Assembly: GCA_036676355.1 (NCBI GenBank)
Contig: JAKFDA010000076.1
Location: 1-54,249 of the forward strand
Source: ZC4RG42 sp036676355
GTDB lineage: Bacteria; Pseudomonadota; Gammaproteobacteria; Burkholderiales; SG8-39
Direction: 5' to 3'
Length of the DNA stretch: 54,249 nucleotides
The notes beneath the pieces are model-generated. The model had not been told where the DNA came from. It did not search any database and worked only from the letters and a program-made list of their open reading frames with translations. A program made the translations under genes and the position numbers. Below, piece after piece: positions 23,608 to 34,200 of the stretch (its first letter is position 1; the number at the start of each line of letters is the position of its first letter).

Positions 23608-24081
23608 ATGCTCCAACCCGGACAGTCCGCACCGCAGTTTGTCTTGCCCGACGCCGATATGGAGGCGATCGATCTGACCGCATTCGCCGGCAGTAAGAAT
23701 GTCGTGCTGTATTTCTATCCCAAGGACGGCACGCCCGGATGCACCATGCAGGCGATCGAATTCTCCGATCTCGAAGAACAGTTCGCCCGACATGATTGTG
23801 TGGTGCTCGGCGTGTCCTGCGACGACTGTCTGACGCATGCCGATTTTCGCGACGAGAATGGGCTCGCTATTCGCCTGCTATCGGACGAAGAGGGGCAGGT
23901 ATGTCGCGCCTACGGCGTCATGCGTGACGCGATCGACGGCAACGGGCGCGGCCGCATTCAGCGCTCGACCTTCGTGATCGACAAAACCGGACGCGTGCGT
24001 CATGCGCTGTACGGCGTCAGTCCCAAAGGCCACGCGGCCGAAATCCTCTCGCTGGTGGAGGTGTTGCATGAGAGTCGCTAA
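23608..24081 (+). CDS. bcp: Peroxiredoxin, Bcp/PrxQ type
   Basis: A 157-residue thiol peroxidase that reduces hydrogen and organic peroxides. Peroxidatic Cys45 lies in YPKDGTPGCTMQAIEFSD. The position five residues later, where many Bcp proteins have a resolving Cys, is Ile, so it may work by a 1-Cys mechanism or use another Cys (several lie in 70-95, as in GVSCDDCLTH). The start at 23608 gives the standard N-terminus MLQPGQSAPQF. The slyD start lies inside its last codons (14-base overlap), so the two are translationally linked. Confidence 0.93.
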   Translation: MLQPGQSAPQFVLPDADMEAIDLTAFAGSKNVVLYFYPKDGTPGCTMQAIEFSDLEEQFARHDCVVLGVSCDDCLTHADFRDENGLAIRLLSDEEGQVCRAYGVMRDAIDGNGRGRIQRSTFVIDKTGRVRHALYGVSPKGHAAEILSLVEVLHESR

Positions 24082-24577
24082 AGATACGGTGGTATCGCTC
24101 GACATCGAGGTATCGGATGTCTGGGGGAATCTGCTCGAACGTTCCGAGCGTGCGCTGGCCTACCTGCACGGCGGTTACGACGGCATCGTGGCCGCGGTGG
24201 AGGAAGCGCTGGACGGCAAGCAGGCAGGCGATCAATTGTCGATCCGACTCGAGCCTGAAGACGCCTTCGGCGATTACAACGAGGAGCTGGTTCGGGTCGA
24301 GACGCGCGAGAAATTTCCCGAAACGCTGGAAGTGGGCATGCAGTTCGAAGGCGTGCCGGGCGATGAAGACGAATCGGAGGCATCGGAGCCGATTATCTAC
24401 ATCGTGACCGACGTTGCCGACGACGCCGTCGTGCTCGACGGCAATCATCCTTATGCCGGTATTGCCTTGCAGTTCAACTGCACCGTGCGCGATGTGCGCG
24501 CCGCGACCGCCGATGAAATCGATCAGGGTTACGCCGACGATGACAACGACGCGCCGGTGCGCATCGCGCATCACTAG
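24068..24577 (+). CDS. SlyD-like FKBP-type peptidyl-prolyl isomerase
   Basis: A 169-residue FKBP-fold isomerase/chaperone with the SlyD arrangement: short N-terminal FKBP strand set, the inserted flap domain (about 70-125) and C-terminal strands GIALQFNCTVRDVRAAT. The long His/Cys-rich metal-binding tail of E. coli SlyD is missing; only an acidic stretch (DQGYADDDNDAP) and two terminal His remain. The segment YGYDGIVAAVEEAL-like (GGYDGIVAAVEEALDGKQAGD) is diagnostic. The first codons overlap bcp. It converges with putA, with only 7 bases between stops. Confidence 0.85.
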   Translation: MRVAKDTVVSLDIEVSDVWGNLLERSERALAYLHGGYDGIVAAVEEALDGKQAGDQLSIRLEPEDAFGDYNEELVRVETREKFPETLEVGMQFEGVPGDEDESEASEPIIYIVTDVADDAVVLDGNHPYAGIALQFNCTVRDVRAATADEIDQGYADDDNDAPVRIAHH

Positions 24578-24584
24578 CCGGCTT

Positions 24585-27500
24585 TCATTCGTATTCGTCG
24601 CCGCCGAGGCTCATTAGCGCGGCATTGCCGCCCGCCGCGGCGGTGTTGACGCACAGACTGCGTTCGACGATCAGCCGGCTGAGATCGTAGCGTTCATCCT
24701 CTTGCGCGATCAGCGGCACGATCGACGGCGATCGCGCGATCAACCCGGCGTGAACGGCGCGCGCCTCCGCGTGCGCACCGTCCCACAACAGTGCGTCGAC
24801 GTTCGCCTGTTCGATCTGTCCGGCGAGCTCAACGTATTGCGGCAATACGCGGGCAAGCGTTTCGTTGAATGGACCCTTTGGCAACACGACCCGGTTGCCG
24901 GTGGCGAATGCCGCGGTGAGCTGTCGGCACAAGGCGAGATCGGTGTCTGCCAGACAAGCAAGGTCGCCGCGCGCCGCAAAGCGCAGCTCGTTGTATTCGC
25001 CTGTCGGTCCGGGCAGCGACAGCGAAGCGCCGAACAATGATTCGCTGCGTTGCGCGGCGGCGCAGCGCCGGACTTCGTCGCGCTCCGACGGCGAGAGTGC
25101 CAGTCGATCAAGCCGGGCAAGCAGGGCGTCCAGAGCGGGCAGCGGTGGATTGCTGCCCGGCAGTCGCGCACGCGTTCCATGCATCAGCCGCGGCAGATAG
25201 AGCGGCCCGCCCGCTTTCGGTCCGGTGCCGGAACGAGCTTCGCCGCCGAAGGGTTGCACGCCGACCACGGCGCCGATGATGTTTCGATTCACGTAAACGT
25301 TGCTCGCGCGTATGCGCCCGGCGATGTGCGTAACGGTTTCGTCGATGCGACTCTGAACACCGTGGGTCAAGCCGTAGCCCGTGCGGTTGATGTCGTCGAT
25401 CACACGGTCGAGATCGTCCGCGTCGTAGCGAATCACATGCAGCACCGGGCCGAAAACTTCGCGCGTCAGGCGGTCGATGCGATCGATTTCGATCAGCGTG
25501 GGCGCGACGAAATCGCCATGCAGGGCATCGTCGCTCAGCGATGCGCTGTGACAGGCAAAACCCAGCGCGCGCATCGCTGCGATGTGCGCAACGATGCTTT
25601 CGCGTGCGGTCCGATCGATCACCGGGCCGACGTCGGTCGCGAGACTCATCGGATTGCCGACGCGCATTTCGTTCATCGCGCCTTTGAGCATGTGCAGGAT
25701 GCGCTCGGCGATATCCGACTGCAGATACAGCACGCGCAGCGCGGAACAACGCTGCCCGGCGGAATCGAAGGCCGAGACGATCGCGTCGGTGACCACCTGT
25801 TCGGCCAGCGCGGAGCTATCCACGATCATTGCGTTCTGACCGCCGGTTTCGGCAATCAGAACGACATCTGCGCGCTGAGCGAGCGTTGCTTCGATCGATT
25901 TGGCGACTTCCGTGGAGCCGGTGAACACCACGCCGCGCACGCGTTCATCTGCGACAAGCGCTGCGCCCACTGCGCCGTCGCCGGGCAGCAGTTGCAGCAT
26001 CGGGCGCGGCACGCCGGCGCGATGAAAGCGTGCGATCGCCTGTGCCGCGATCAACGGCGTTTGTTCGGCCGGTTTGGCCAGCACCGGATTGCCCGCAGCC
26101 AGCGCGGCGCTGATCTGACCGGTGAAAATGGCCAGCGGAAAATTCCACGGGCTGATGCAGACGACCGGGCCGCGTGAAGCACATTCGCCGTCGAAGCCCG
26201 CGCGCAATTGCGCGGCGTAGTAACGGCAGAAATCCGCCGCTTCGCGCACTTCGCCGATTGCATCGGCCGGCGTGCGACCGGCCTCGCGCACCAGCAGGGC
26301 GATGAATAGCGCGCGATCCGCTTCGAGCAGATCGGCGGTGCGTTCGAGTAACGACGCCCGTGTTTCGAAGGGAGCATGTGCCCAGTCCTGCGCGCTCGAG
26401 TGTGCACAGTGCAGGGCGCTTTCGATGTCGTCGGGCTGCGTTTCCATGGCCGTGCCGACGATCTCGCGCCGGTCGGCGGGGTTGCGGATGAGTTGCGCGC
26501 TGCCGTTCGTTGCACAATCGATCCCGGGCAACGGTCCGGCTTCGAATGTGCAGGTGGCGTACGTCGTCAGCGCCTCGTCGAGCGTTCGCAATGCGAGTTC
26601 GTCAGTGAGATCGAGACCGCTGCTGTTGCGTCGCGTCGGCGCATACAGATCGAGCGGCAGCGCGATGCGCGGATGGGACGCGCCGCCCAGAGTCGCGGCG
26701 GCGGCGACGGGATCGGCGATGAGTTCGTCGACCGCGACGCTGTCATCGACGACGCGATTGACGAAGGAACTGTTGGCGCCGTTCTCCAGCAGACGCCGCA
26801 CCAGGTATGGCAACAGCGTTTCATGCGAGCCGACCGGTGCGTAGATGCGACAGCTGCGCTGCAAACCGTTCGCGCCGACGATCTGATCGTAAAGGCTTTC
26901 ACCCATGCCGTGCAGGCATTGGAATTCGTATTCGGCGTCGCCGGCAATACTGTGGATGGCCGCGACCGAATAGGCATTGTGCGTGGCGAACTGCGGATAG
27001 AACGCCTGCGGTGCGGTCAGCAGCTGCTGCGCGCATGCCAGGTAGGCGACGTCGGTGTGCAGCTTGCGCGTATAGACGGGATAGCCGGTCAGGCCGTCCA
27101 CCTGCGCGCGCTTGATCTCGCTGTCCCAGTACGCGCCCTTGACCAGACGCAGCATGAAGCGATGTCCCGAGCGTTGCGCGAGATCGGCGAGCCAGTCGAT
27201 CACCGCCGGGCAGCGCTTCTGATAGGCCTGCACCACCACACCGATGCCGTCGAAGCCGGTCAGCGCCGGATCGAGCGCGATCGCTTCGACGAGATCGAGC
27301 GAAAGCTCGAGGCGGTCGGCTTCCTCGGCGTCGATGCTGAGGCCGATGTTGTAGTCGCGTGCCAGCAAGAACAGACGGCGCAGGCGTGGCAGCAGCTCAT
27401 TCAAAACGCGTTCGCGTTGTGTGCGCTGATAGCGCGGATGCAGCGCGGAAAGCTTGACCGAAATGCCGGCCGCGTCATGCAGCGTGCGACCGGCGGCCTG

Positions 27501-28196
27501 CGCGCCGACCGCGTGCAGCGCATGTTCGTACGCGGCGAAATAACGCTCGGCATCCGCGTGCGTCAGCGCCGCTTCGCCGAGCATGTCATAGCTGTAGCGA
27601 TAGCCCCGCTGTTCGCGCGCGGCAGCATGCTGCAATGCGTCTTCGATGGTGTCGGCGATGACGAACTGTCGCCCCAGCAGGCGCATGGCGAGATCGACGC
27701 CTTGTCGGATGAGCGGCTCGCCGCCCTTGGCGATCAGACTGCCGAGCGCCGCGCTCAGTCCGCCGCTGTCGGGCAGATGAATGAGTTTTCCGGAAACGTA
27801 GAGTCCCCATGCCGCGGCATTGACGAACAGCGACGTGCTGCGACCGAGGTGCGCCCGCCAGTCGCCCCGACCGATCTTGTCGCGAATGAGGCGATCGACG
27901 GTGTCGGCGTCGGGAATGCGCAGCAGCGCTTCGGCCAGACACATCAGCGCCACGCCCTCCTGCGTCGAGAGCGAGAACTGGTGGATCAGCGCATCGATGC
28001 CGCCCGCACGCAGGCGCGCTTCGCGCATGCGCACAATCAGGCGCCGCGCGAGCGTCTGCGCCGTTTCGACAACCGGAGGAGGCATTGCCGCGCGCGGCAG
28101 CAGCGCCTGCACACAGACACGCTCGTCCGTGCGATACGCCGCCGTGATCGCAACGCGCAGCGGCGATTGCGCAACGGCGAGCGGAACGTAGGCCAT
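24585..28196 (-). CDS. putA: Bifunctional proline dehydrogenase / glutamate-semialdehyde dehydrogenase
   Basis: A 1203-residue enzyme that oxidises proline to glutamate with FAD and NAD+, feeding electrons to quinone. The proline dehydrogenase barrel (about 190-490) has RLVKGAYWDSEIK and RRLLENGANSSFVNR. The aldehyde dehydrogenase part (about 560-1000) has GNPVLAKPAEQTPL, FTGSTEVAK, ETGGQNAMIV and the catalytic Cys in GQRCSALR. About 200 C-terminal residues follow, as in type B PutA. There is no N-terminal ribbon-helix-helix domain, so it is not the self-repressing E. coli form. It lies 18 bp behind the NAD(P)H-hydrate repair gene in a dadA-nnr-putA unit. Confidence 0.96.
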   Translation of the reverse strand: MAYVPLAVAQSPLRVAITAAYRTDERVCVQALLPRAAMPPPVVETAQTLARRLIVRMREARLRAGGIDALIHQFSLSTQEGVALMCLAEALLRIPDADTVDRLIRDKIGRGDWRAHLGRSTSLFVNAAAWGLYVSGKLIHLPDSGGLSAALGSLIAKGGEPLIRQGVDLAMRLLGRQFVIADTIEDALQHAAAREQRGYRYSYDMLGEAALTHADAERYFAAYEHALHAVGAQAAGRTLHDAAGISVKLSALHPRYQRTQRERVLNELLPRLRRLFLLARDYNIGLSIDAEEADRLELSLDLVEAIALDPALTGFDGIGVVVQAYQKRCPAVIDWLADLAQRSGHRFMLRLVKGAYWDSEIKRAQVDGLTGYPVYTRKLHTDVAYLACAQQLLTAPQAFYPQFATHNAYSVAAIHSIAGDAEYEFQCLHGMGESLYDQIVGANGLQRSCRIYAPVGSHETLLPYLVRRLLENGANSSFVNRVVDDSVAVDELIADPVAAAATLGGASHPRIALPLDLYAPTRRNSSGLDLTDELALRTLDEALTTYATCTFEAGPLPGIDCATNGSAQLIRNPADRREIVGTAMETQPDDIESALHCAHSSAQDWAHAPFETRASLLERTADLLEADRALFIALLVREAGRTPADAIGEVREAADFCRYYAAQLRAGFDGECASRGPVVCISPWNFPLAIFTGQISAALAAGNPVLAKPAEQTPLIAAQAIARFHRAGVPRPMLQLLPGDGAVGAALVADERVRGVVFTGSTEVAKSIEATLAQRADVVLIAETGGQNAMIVDSSALAEQVVTDAIVSAFDSAGQRCSALRVLYLQSDIAERILHMLKGAMNEMRVGNPMSLATDVGPVIDRTARESIVAHIAAMRALGFACHSASLSDDALHGDFVAPTLIEIDRIDRLTREVFGPVLHVIRYDADDLDRVIDDINRTGYGLTHGVQSRIDETVTHIAGRIRASNVYVNRNIIGAVVGVQPFGGEARSGTGPKAGGPLYLPRLMHGTRARLPGSNPPLPALDALLARLDRLALSPSERDEVRRCAAAQRSESLFGASLSLPGPTGEYNELRFAARGDLACLADTDLALCRQLTAAFATGNRVVLPKGPFNETLARVLPQYVELAGQIEQANVDALLWDGAHAEARAVHAGLIARSPSIVPLIAQEDERYDLSRLIVERSLCVNTAAAGGNAALMSLGGDEYE

Positions 28197-28214
28197 GTCT
28201 CGCCGGGCGTCGCC

Positions 28215-29690
28215 TCAGTCGGCGACGAGGGCGCGGTTGAGACGTTCGCGCGCGCAATCGATGATTTCGCTCGCCGTGAGACCGAGCGGCCCGATGTCGC
28301 GCGCCACCAGGTCGTCGCCCGCGGCGCCATGCAGATACACCGCTGCCGGCAATGCCTGCTCGGGCGTCGCGCCCTGCGCGAGGAGCGCGGCGATCATGCC
28401 GCTCAACACATCGCCCATGCCGGCGCTGGCCATGCCCGAATTGCCTGTCGTGTTGATCCACCAGCGACCGTCGGCATGCGCGCAGACACTGCCGTTGCCT
28501 TTCAACACCACCATGCTGCGAAATCTCTGCGCCAGCGCGAGCGCACTTGCAATGCGATCCGCCTGCACTTGGGCGGTGGTTTTGCCGAGCAGTCGGGCCG
28601 CTTCGGCCGGATGCGGCGTCATGACGGTCGGTGCGTGGCGCGCCTGCACGGCCGATTGCAGCACCGCGTACGCGGCGATCATGTTGAGTGCATCCGCATC
28701 GAGCACGATGGGGGCTTCACTGCGCAACGCCTGTGTCAGCACGCGTTGCGCGAGGCTGTCCGTGCTCATGCCGGGGCCGGCCGCGATGACATTCACTGCC
28801 GTCTCGTTCAGCAACGCCTCCGGCTTGCGCATCATCAGTTCGGGGTTGAGGTAATCCACATACGGCGGGTGGTCGCTCAGCAGACCCAGAAACACCTTGC
28901 CCGCACCGAGCCGCAACGCGGCTCGCCCGGCGAGCAGCGCGGCGCCGACCATGCCGTGGGCGCCGCCGATCACCGCGACGCCCCCGGCCAAGCCCTTGTG
29001 AAAATTGCGCGGACGGCGCAAGGGAAGTTCGCGCAATAGTGTTGCGTCGATCAACCAGCCGTCCGTGCTGTCATCGTGCACACCGAGGTCATCGATGCGC
29101 ACTTCGCCGCACAGATCGGGCCCGTCGAGTGTGTACAGCCCCGGCTTGGCGGCAAGGAATGTGATGGTATGCGTGGCGCGAAAGCTCGTGCCGGTCATCG
29201 CCCCGGTATCGCCGTCCAGGCCGCTGGGAATGTCGAGCGCGAGACGCGGCGTCGCGATCGCGTTGGCCGTATGGATGAGCTGTTCGAATGCGTCGGTGAT
29301 GGGCCGCTTCAGGCCGATGCCGAACAGGCCGTCGATCACCAGATCGTAGTGCGCCGCGGGCGGGATGGCGTTGAGCAGACGTCCGTCCGCGGCATTCCAT
29401 TTATCCATCGCAGCGCGCGCATCGTCGCTGAGTGTGCGAGCGGAACCGAGGTGGACCACATCGACGCGGCAGAAGCCGCGCTTGAGATGAGTGGCCGCTT
29501 CAAAGGCGTCGCCGCCGTTGTCGCCCGGACCGGCGAGAACCAGCACGCTCCTGCCGCTCTGCCCCAGCAGTTCGCGGGCGAACTCGGCGGCCGCTTCGCC
29601 GGCACGTTCCATCAGGCTGGGTTGCGGCCGGGCGGCGCGCGCGCGTTGTTCCATGGCGCGCAACGCAGGGGTGCGGTAGATGATGTTCAT
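28215..29690 (-). CDS. nnr: Bifunctional NAD(P)H-hydrate epimerase / ADP-dependent dehydratase
   Basis: A 491-residue metabolite-repair enzyme. The N-terminal epimerase (YjeF-N, about 1-215) shows VLAGPGDNGGDAFEAATHLK and FGIGLKRP. The C-terminal ribokinase-like dehydratase shows KGLAGGVAVIGGAHGMVGAA, VMTPHPAEAARLLG, VVLKGNG and SGMASAGMGDVLSGM. Together they restore NADH and NADPH damaged by hydration. The ATG at 29690 has AGGA upstream and is the standard N-terminus. It sits between dadA and putA, two genes for redox enzymes, on the same strand. Confidence 0.95.
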   Translation of the reverse strand: MNIIYRTPALRAMEQRARAARPQPSLMERAGEAAAEFARELLGQSGRSVLVLAGPGDNGGDAFEAATHLKRGFCRVDVVHLGSARTLSDDARAAMDKWNAADGRLLNAIPPAAHYDLVIDGLFGIGLKRPITDAFEQLIHTANAIATPRLALDIPSGLDGDTGAMTGTSFRATHTITFLAAKPGLYTLDGPDLCGEVRIDDLGVHDDSTDGWLIDATLLRELPLRRPRNFHKGLAGGVAVIGGAHGMVGAALLAGRAALRLGAGKVFLGLLSDHPPYVDYLNPELMMRKPEALLNETAVNVIAAGPGMSTDSLAQRVLTQALRSEAPIVLDADALNMIAAYAVLQSAVQARHAPTVMTPHPAEAARLLGKTTAQVQADRIASALALAQRFRSMVVLKGNGSVCAHADGRWWINTTGNSGMASAGMGDVLSGMIAALLAQGATPEQALPAAVYLHGAAGDDLVARDIGPLGLTASEIIDCARERLNRALVAD

Positions 29691-29802
29691 CGAAATGTCC
29701 TGAAGGCGATGAGAATAGCCAGGCAACGATGCGCGACCGTCGCGCGCGGCGGGCACGATGAACAATAGCACGCAGCGGTGCGCGCCGATCGAATCGCAAC
29801 GC

Positions 29803-31065
29803 CTAGCGCTGCGTGTGATAACGGTCGTAAGTCAGGCCGTCGAGATCGATTTCGGGTGGCCGTCCGGCGATGAGATCGGCAAGAACCTTCGCTGCGCCGC
29901 AGGCCATGGTCCAGGCGTGGAAGCCGTGACCGAGGTTGAAGTAGAGATTGGCCCAGTGGCCGGCGCCGAGTACGGGCGGGCCGTCCGGTGTCGCAGCCTG
30001 CATCAGCGTCGATACGGATGCTTGCGCCAGGTCGGCCGCGCCGGGAAAGAGCCGATCGACGGTGTCGGCAAGCAGGCGTGCGCGTTCGACGCGCGCGTTG
30101 GTATTGCGCACGTCCAGTTCCGCCATACCCGCCGCGTGGATGGTCATGCCTGCGCGTGTAATCCACAGCTTGTTGTGCTCGTCGACGATGCCGGTGCGCG
30201 GGGCGCGATGCGGATCGTTCACCGGCGCGCTCAAGGCATGGGTTTTCACGCGCTGCACCGGCACGACATAGGCATTGTCGTGCAGCCACTGTACCGAACC
30301 CGCGCCGAGCGCGAGGATGGTGCGATCGGCTCTGATGGGTTCCTTGTCCGTTTCGATGCCGAGCAGGGCATCACGCTCGACGATCGCCTTGCCTGCGGTG
30401 CAGCCGTAACGAAATTGCACGCCGAGCGCTTCGGCGTGGCGCGCCAGGGCGTGGGTGAACTGCACGCAATCGCCGGTTTCGTCCATGGGCAGATAGAGTC
30501 CGCCGAGAAAAGGCGAAGTCGCGTATTCCAGCGCCGGGTCTACTGCGAGACAACCGGCGCGATCGAGTGCGGTGTAGGGGATGCCGAGTTCGTCCAGCAG
30601 CGGAAACAGTCTTGCCAGGTTCCGCACTTCTTCGTCGGTGCGCACGAGCTGCAGCACACCTTCGCTGCTCGATTCGTATTGAATGCCGAGCGCTCGACGC
30701 AAGGCCTGCAATTGATGCAGGCTGTAGCGCGCCAGTCGATGCATGCGGTAACGATTGGTGATGTAGCGATCGGGCTTGCACTGACCGGCCCACATCATGA
30801 TCCAGCGAATGACTGACACATCCACCGGCCGGCCGGGTTTGAAGGTGCTTTCGTATTGCGCCGGCCAGTGCACCGCACGTGCGCGCATGCCCGGCGCTGC
30901 CCAGGGTGCGATATAGCTGGGGCACACCAGACCGGCGTGGAGGCCTTCGGCCTGCGAAGCGGGGCCGGCTTCGCGTTCGACGACGACGACCTCGTGGCCG
31001 TCGCGCGCCAATTGGTAGGCAGTGGTTACGCCGATGACACCGGCGCCGAGAACCAGGACTTTCAT
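29803..31065 (-). CDS. D-amino acid dehydrogenase (DadA family)
   Basis: A 420-residue FAD enzyme that oxidatively deaminates D-amino acids and passes electrons to the respiratory chain. The N-terminal dinucleotide fold MKVLVLGAGVIGVTTAYQLA, the DadA signature EGLHAGLVCPSYIAPWAAPG and the C-terminal NLYFNLGHGFHAWTMACGAAK are clear. Homologues act mainly on D-alanine, with others active on D-proline and further D-amino acids; the substrate cannot be fixed here. It is probably the first gene of a unit with nnr and putA (112-bp gap), and divergent from the 5-oxoprolinase gene. Confidence 0.92.
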   Translation of the reverse strand: MKVLVLGAGVIGVTTAYQLARDGHEVVVVEREAGPASQAEGLHAGLVCPSYIAPWAAPGMRARAVHWPAQYESTFKPGRPVDVSVIRWIMMWAGQCKPDRYITNRYRMHRLARYSLHQLQALRRALGIQYESSSEGVLQLVRTDEEVRNLARLFPLLDELGIPYTALDRAGCLAVDPALEYATSPFLGGLYLPMDETGDCVQFTHALARHAEALGVQFRYGCTAGKAIVERDALLGIETDKEPIRADRTILALGAGSVQWLHDNAYVVPVQRVKTHALSAPVNDPHRAPRTGIVDEHNKLWITRAGMTIHAAGMAELDVRNTNARVERARLLADTVDRLFPGAADLAQASVSTLMQAATPDGPPVLGAGHWANLYFNLGHGFHAWTMACGAAKVLADLIAGRPPEIDLDGLTYDRYHTQR

Positions 31066-31251
31066 TAAGACCAGCGAGATAAGAGCCGTCGCAGTGTGTC
31101 AGAGGCGAGTGTCGCCCGTCAACGACGCAGCGAAAGCGGAGAGCCGAAAGCGAAGAGCGGAGGGGCGGTACCGACGAACACATCTTGGATTGCGTTGCTG
31201 ATGTTCAATCTTCTGCCGTGCAAGTAACCTAGGTCTCCGCTGTAGTCCCAG

Positions 31252-31257
31252 TAGAAT
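31252..31257 (+). promoter_or_regulatory. Possible -10 box (TAGAAT) of the 5-oxoprolinase gene
   Basis: TAGAAT followed by C, 29 bases before the start codon, in the 220-bp divergent gap with dadA. No clear -35 box. The gap also contains an imperfect purine-rich repeat (GCGGAGAGCCGAAAGCGAAG near 31137-31156) of unknown meaning. Confidence 0.35.
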
Positions 31258-31285
31258 CGGCGAGTCGCTTACATTTCTCAACGCT

Positions 31286-34200
31286 ATGTCGCAGCAATGG
31301 CAGTTCTGGGTCGATCGCGGTGGCACCTTCACCGACATCGTGGCGCGCACGCCCGAGGGCGGCATCGTCACGCACAAGCTCCTGTCCGAGCATCCGGAAC
31401 GTTATGCCGATGCGGCGCTGGCCGGCATTCGCGCGTTGATGCATGTGGCGCACGATGCACCGATCCCGTCGCAACGGATCGCGGCGGTGAAAATGGGCAC
31501 GACGGTCGCGACCAATGCCCTGCTCGAGCGCAAGGGCGAGCCCACCGTGCTGCTGGTGAGTCGGGGTTTTCGCGATGCGTTGCGCATCGCCTATCAGGAC
31601 CGGCCGGCCATTTTCGCGCGCCGGATCGTGCTGCCCGAACTGCTTTACGCGGTGGTGCATGAAATCGACGAGCGTATCGGCGCGCGCGGCGAGCTCTTGC
31701 GCCCGCTCGATATCGAGCAGGCGCGCGCGACGTTGCGTAGCGCTCATGAAGCCGGCTACCGCGCGGTGGCGATCGTATTAATGCACGGTTATCGCTACAT
31801 CGATCACGAACAGCAGGTGGCCCAAATCGCGCGCGCCATGGGCTACACGCAGGTTTCCGCCTCGCACGAATGCTCGCCGCTGATGAAGTTCGTCGCGCGC
31901 GGCGACACCACGGTGGTCGACGCGTATCTGTCGCCCATCCTGCATCGTTATGTCGATCGAGTCGCCGCCGCGCTGCATGGCGTGCCGCTGATGTTCATGC
32001 AATCGAACGGCGGACTGACCGAGGCGCGCCGTTTTCGCGGCAAGGACTCGATTCTCTCCGGCCCGGCAGGCGGCATCGTCGGTGTGGTGCGTACCGCGCT
32101 CGACGCAGGCTTCGACAAGATCATCGGTTTCGACATGGGAGGCACCTCGACCGACGTGTCGCACTTCGCCGGTTCCGATCTCGGCGCGGTGGAGCGCACG
32201 TTCGAAACCCGGGTCGCCGGTGTGCGCGTGCGTGCGCCGATGATCGCCATCCACACCGTCGCGGCGGGGGGCGGGTCGATCTGTCATTTCGACGGCAGCC
32301 GTTATCGCGTCGGTCCGGATTCGGCGGGTGCGGACCCCGGGCCGGCGAGCTATCGACGCGGTGGGCCGCTCACCGTGACCGATTGCAATGTGATGCTGGG
32401 CCGGATTCAGCCGCATTATTTTCCCGCCGTATTCGGGCCGAATGGCGATGCGCCGCTCGACGTCGAATGCGTACGGGCGCGCCTGGCGACGCGCGCGACG
32501 GAGATCGCCAATGCAACCGGCGATCGACGTTCGCCCGAAGCGGTGGCGGAAGCTTATATCGCCGTTGCCGTGACCAACATGGCCAATGCCATCAAGAAGA
32601 TTTCCGTGCAGCGCGGTCACGACGTGGCCGAGTACACCCTGTGCAGTTTCGGCGGCGCAGGCGGACAGCACGCCTGTCTCGTCGCCGATGCGCTCGGCAT
32701 GCGGCGCATCTATATTCATCCGCTCGCCGGTGTGCTTTCCGCATACGGCATGGGTCTGGCCGATATCACCGCGATGCGCGAGCGGGCGGTCGAACTGCCG
32801 CTTGCCGAAAGCGCGATGTGCGAACTGGATGAGACGCTGGAGCTCCTGGCAATCGCCGCGCGCGACGTCGTGCTGTTGCAAGGCGTGCCGCACGAACGGA
32901 TACGGATCATCGAGCGGGTGCATGTGCGTTATGACGGCACCGACAACGCGCTCGCGCTGCCGTTCGGCACTGTGACCGACCTCGTGGCCGCATTCGAAAC
33001 GGCCTATCGTCAACGTTACGCGTTCCTTATGCCGAATCGTGCGCTGATCGTCGAAGCCGTATCGGTCGAAGCGATCGGCGCAAGCGCCGATCGTGCGCCG
33101 ATCTTCGCCGCATCGACCGAACGTGCCGGCGCGCTTGCGCCGCTGGAACAGCCTCGCATGTACAGCCATGGGGCGTGGCACGCCGCGCCGATCTACGCGC
33201 GCGAGGCGTTGCGGCCGGGCGATGTCATTGCAGGCCCGGCGATTCTGATCGAGGCGAATGCGACCACGGTGATCGAAATCGGTTGGCGCGCGACGGTTCG
33301 ATCCGGCGGCGCGCTCGTACTCGAACGTGTGGCGCCGTTGCCGGCGCGCGTGGTGATCGGCACGCAGGTCGATCCGGTCATGCTGGAAGTGTTCAACAGC
33401 CTGTACATGGCGATTGCCGAACAGATGGGTGTGCGGCTGGCGAATACCGCGTATTCGGTGAACATCAAGGAGCGGCTCGACTTTTCCTGCGCGCTATTCG
33501 ACGCGGCGGGACAACTCATCGCCAATGCGCCGCACGTACCGGTGCATCTGGGGTCGATGGGCGAATCCATCCAAAGCGTCATGCGCGCCAACGCCGGACG
33601 CATGCAGCCGGGCGATGTGTACATGCTGAACGCCCCTTACAACGGCGGCACGCATTTGCCCGATATCACCGTTGTCACGCCGGTGTTCGATGACGACGGG
33701 TGCGAAGTGCTGTTCTATGTCGCATCGCGCGGTCATCACGCGGACATCGGTGGCATCACGCCCGGATCGATGCCGGCAAATTCGCGCAGCATCGAAGAAG
33801 AGGGCGTGCTGATCGACAATTTCCTGCTCGTCTCCGCCGGTCGTCTGCGCGAAGCGGAAACGATCGCACTGCTTTCGTCGGGGCCGTATCCGGCGCGCAA
33901 CATCGAACAGAACCTCGCCGATCTGCGCGCCATGTTGGCTGCGAACGAAACCGGCGCGCAGGAATTGCGCGATATGGTCGCGCATTACGGTCTTGACGTC
34001 GTGCAGGCCTATATGAACCACGTGCAGCGCAATGCCGAAGAAGCGGTGCGGCGCGCCATCGGGATCCTTGCTGCGCGCGGTGGCAGCGCGCAATGGCGCG
34101 GGGAATTCGGCGTTGAAATGGATAGCGGCGCAGTCGTTCATGCGCAGGTTGTGCTCGATCGCGCCAGCCGCAGCGCGACGATCGATTTCAGCGGCACTTC

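Noticed and set aside
26376..29039. Plus-strand open frame of 887 codons
   Set aside because: Antisense to putA and nnr; the His/Arg/Gln-rich composition is typical of a shadow frame.
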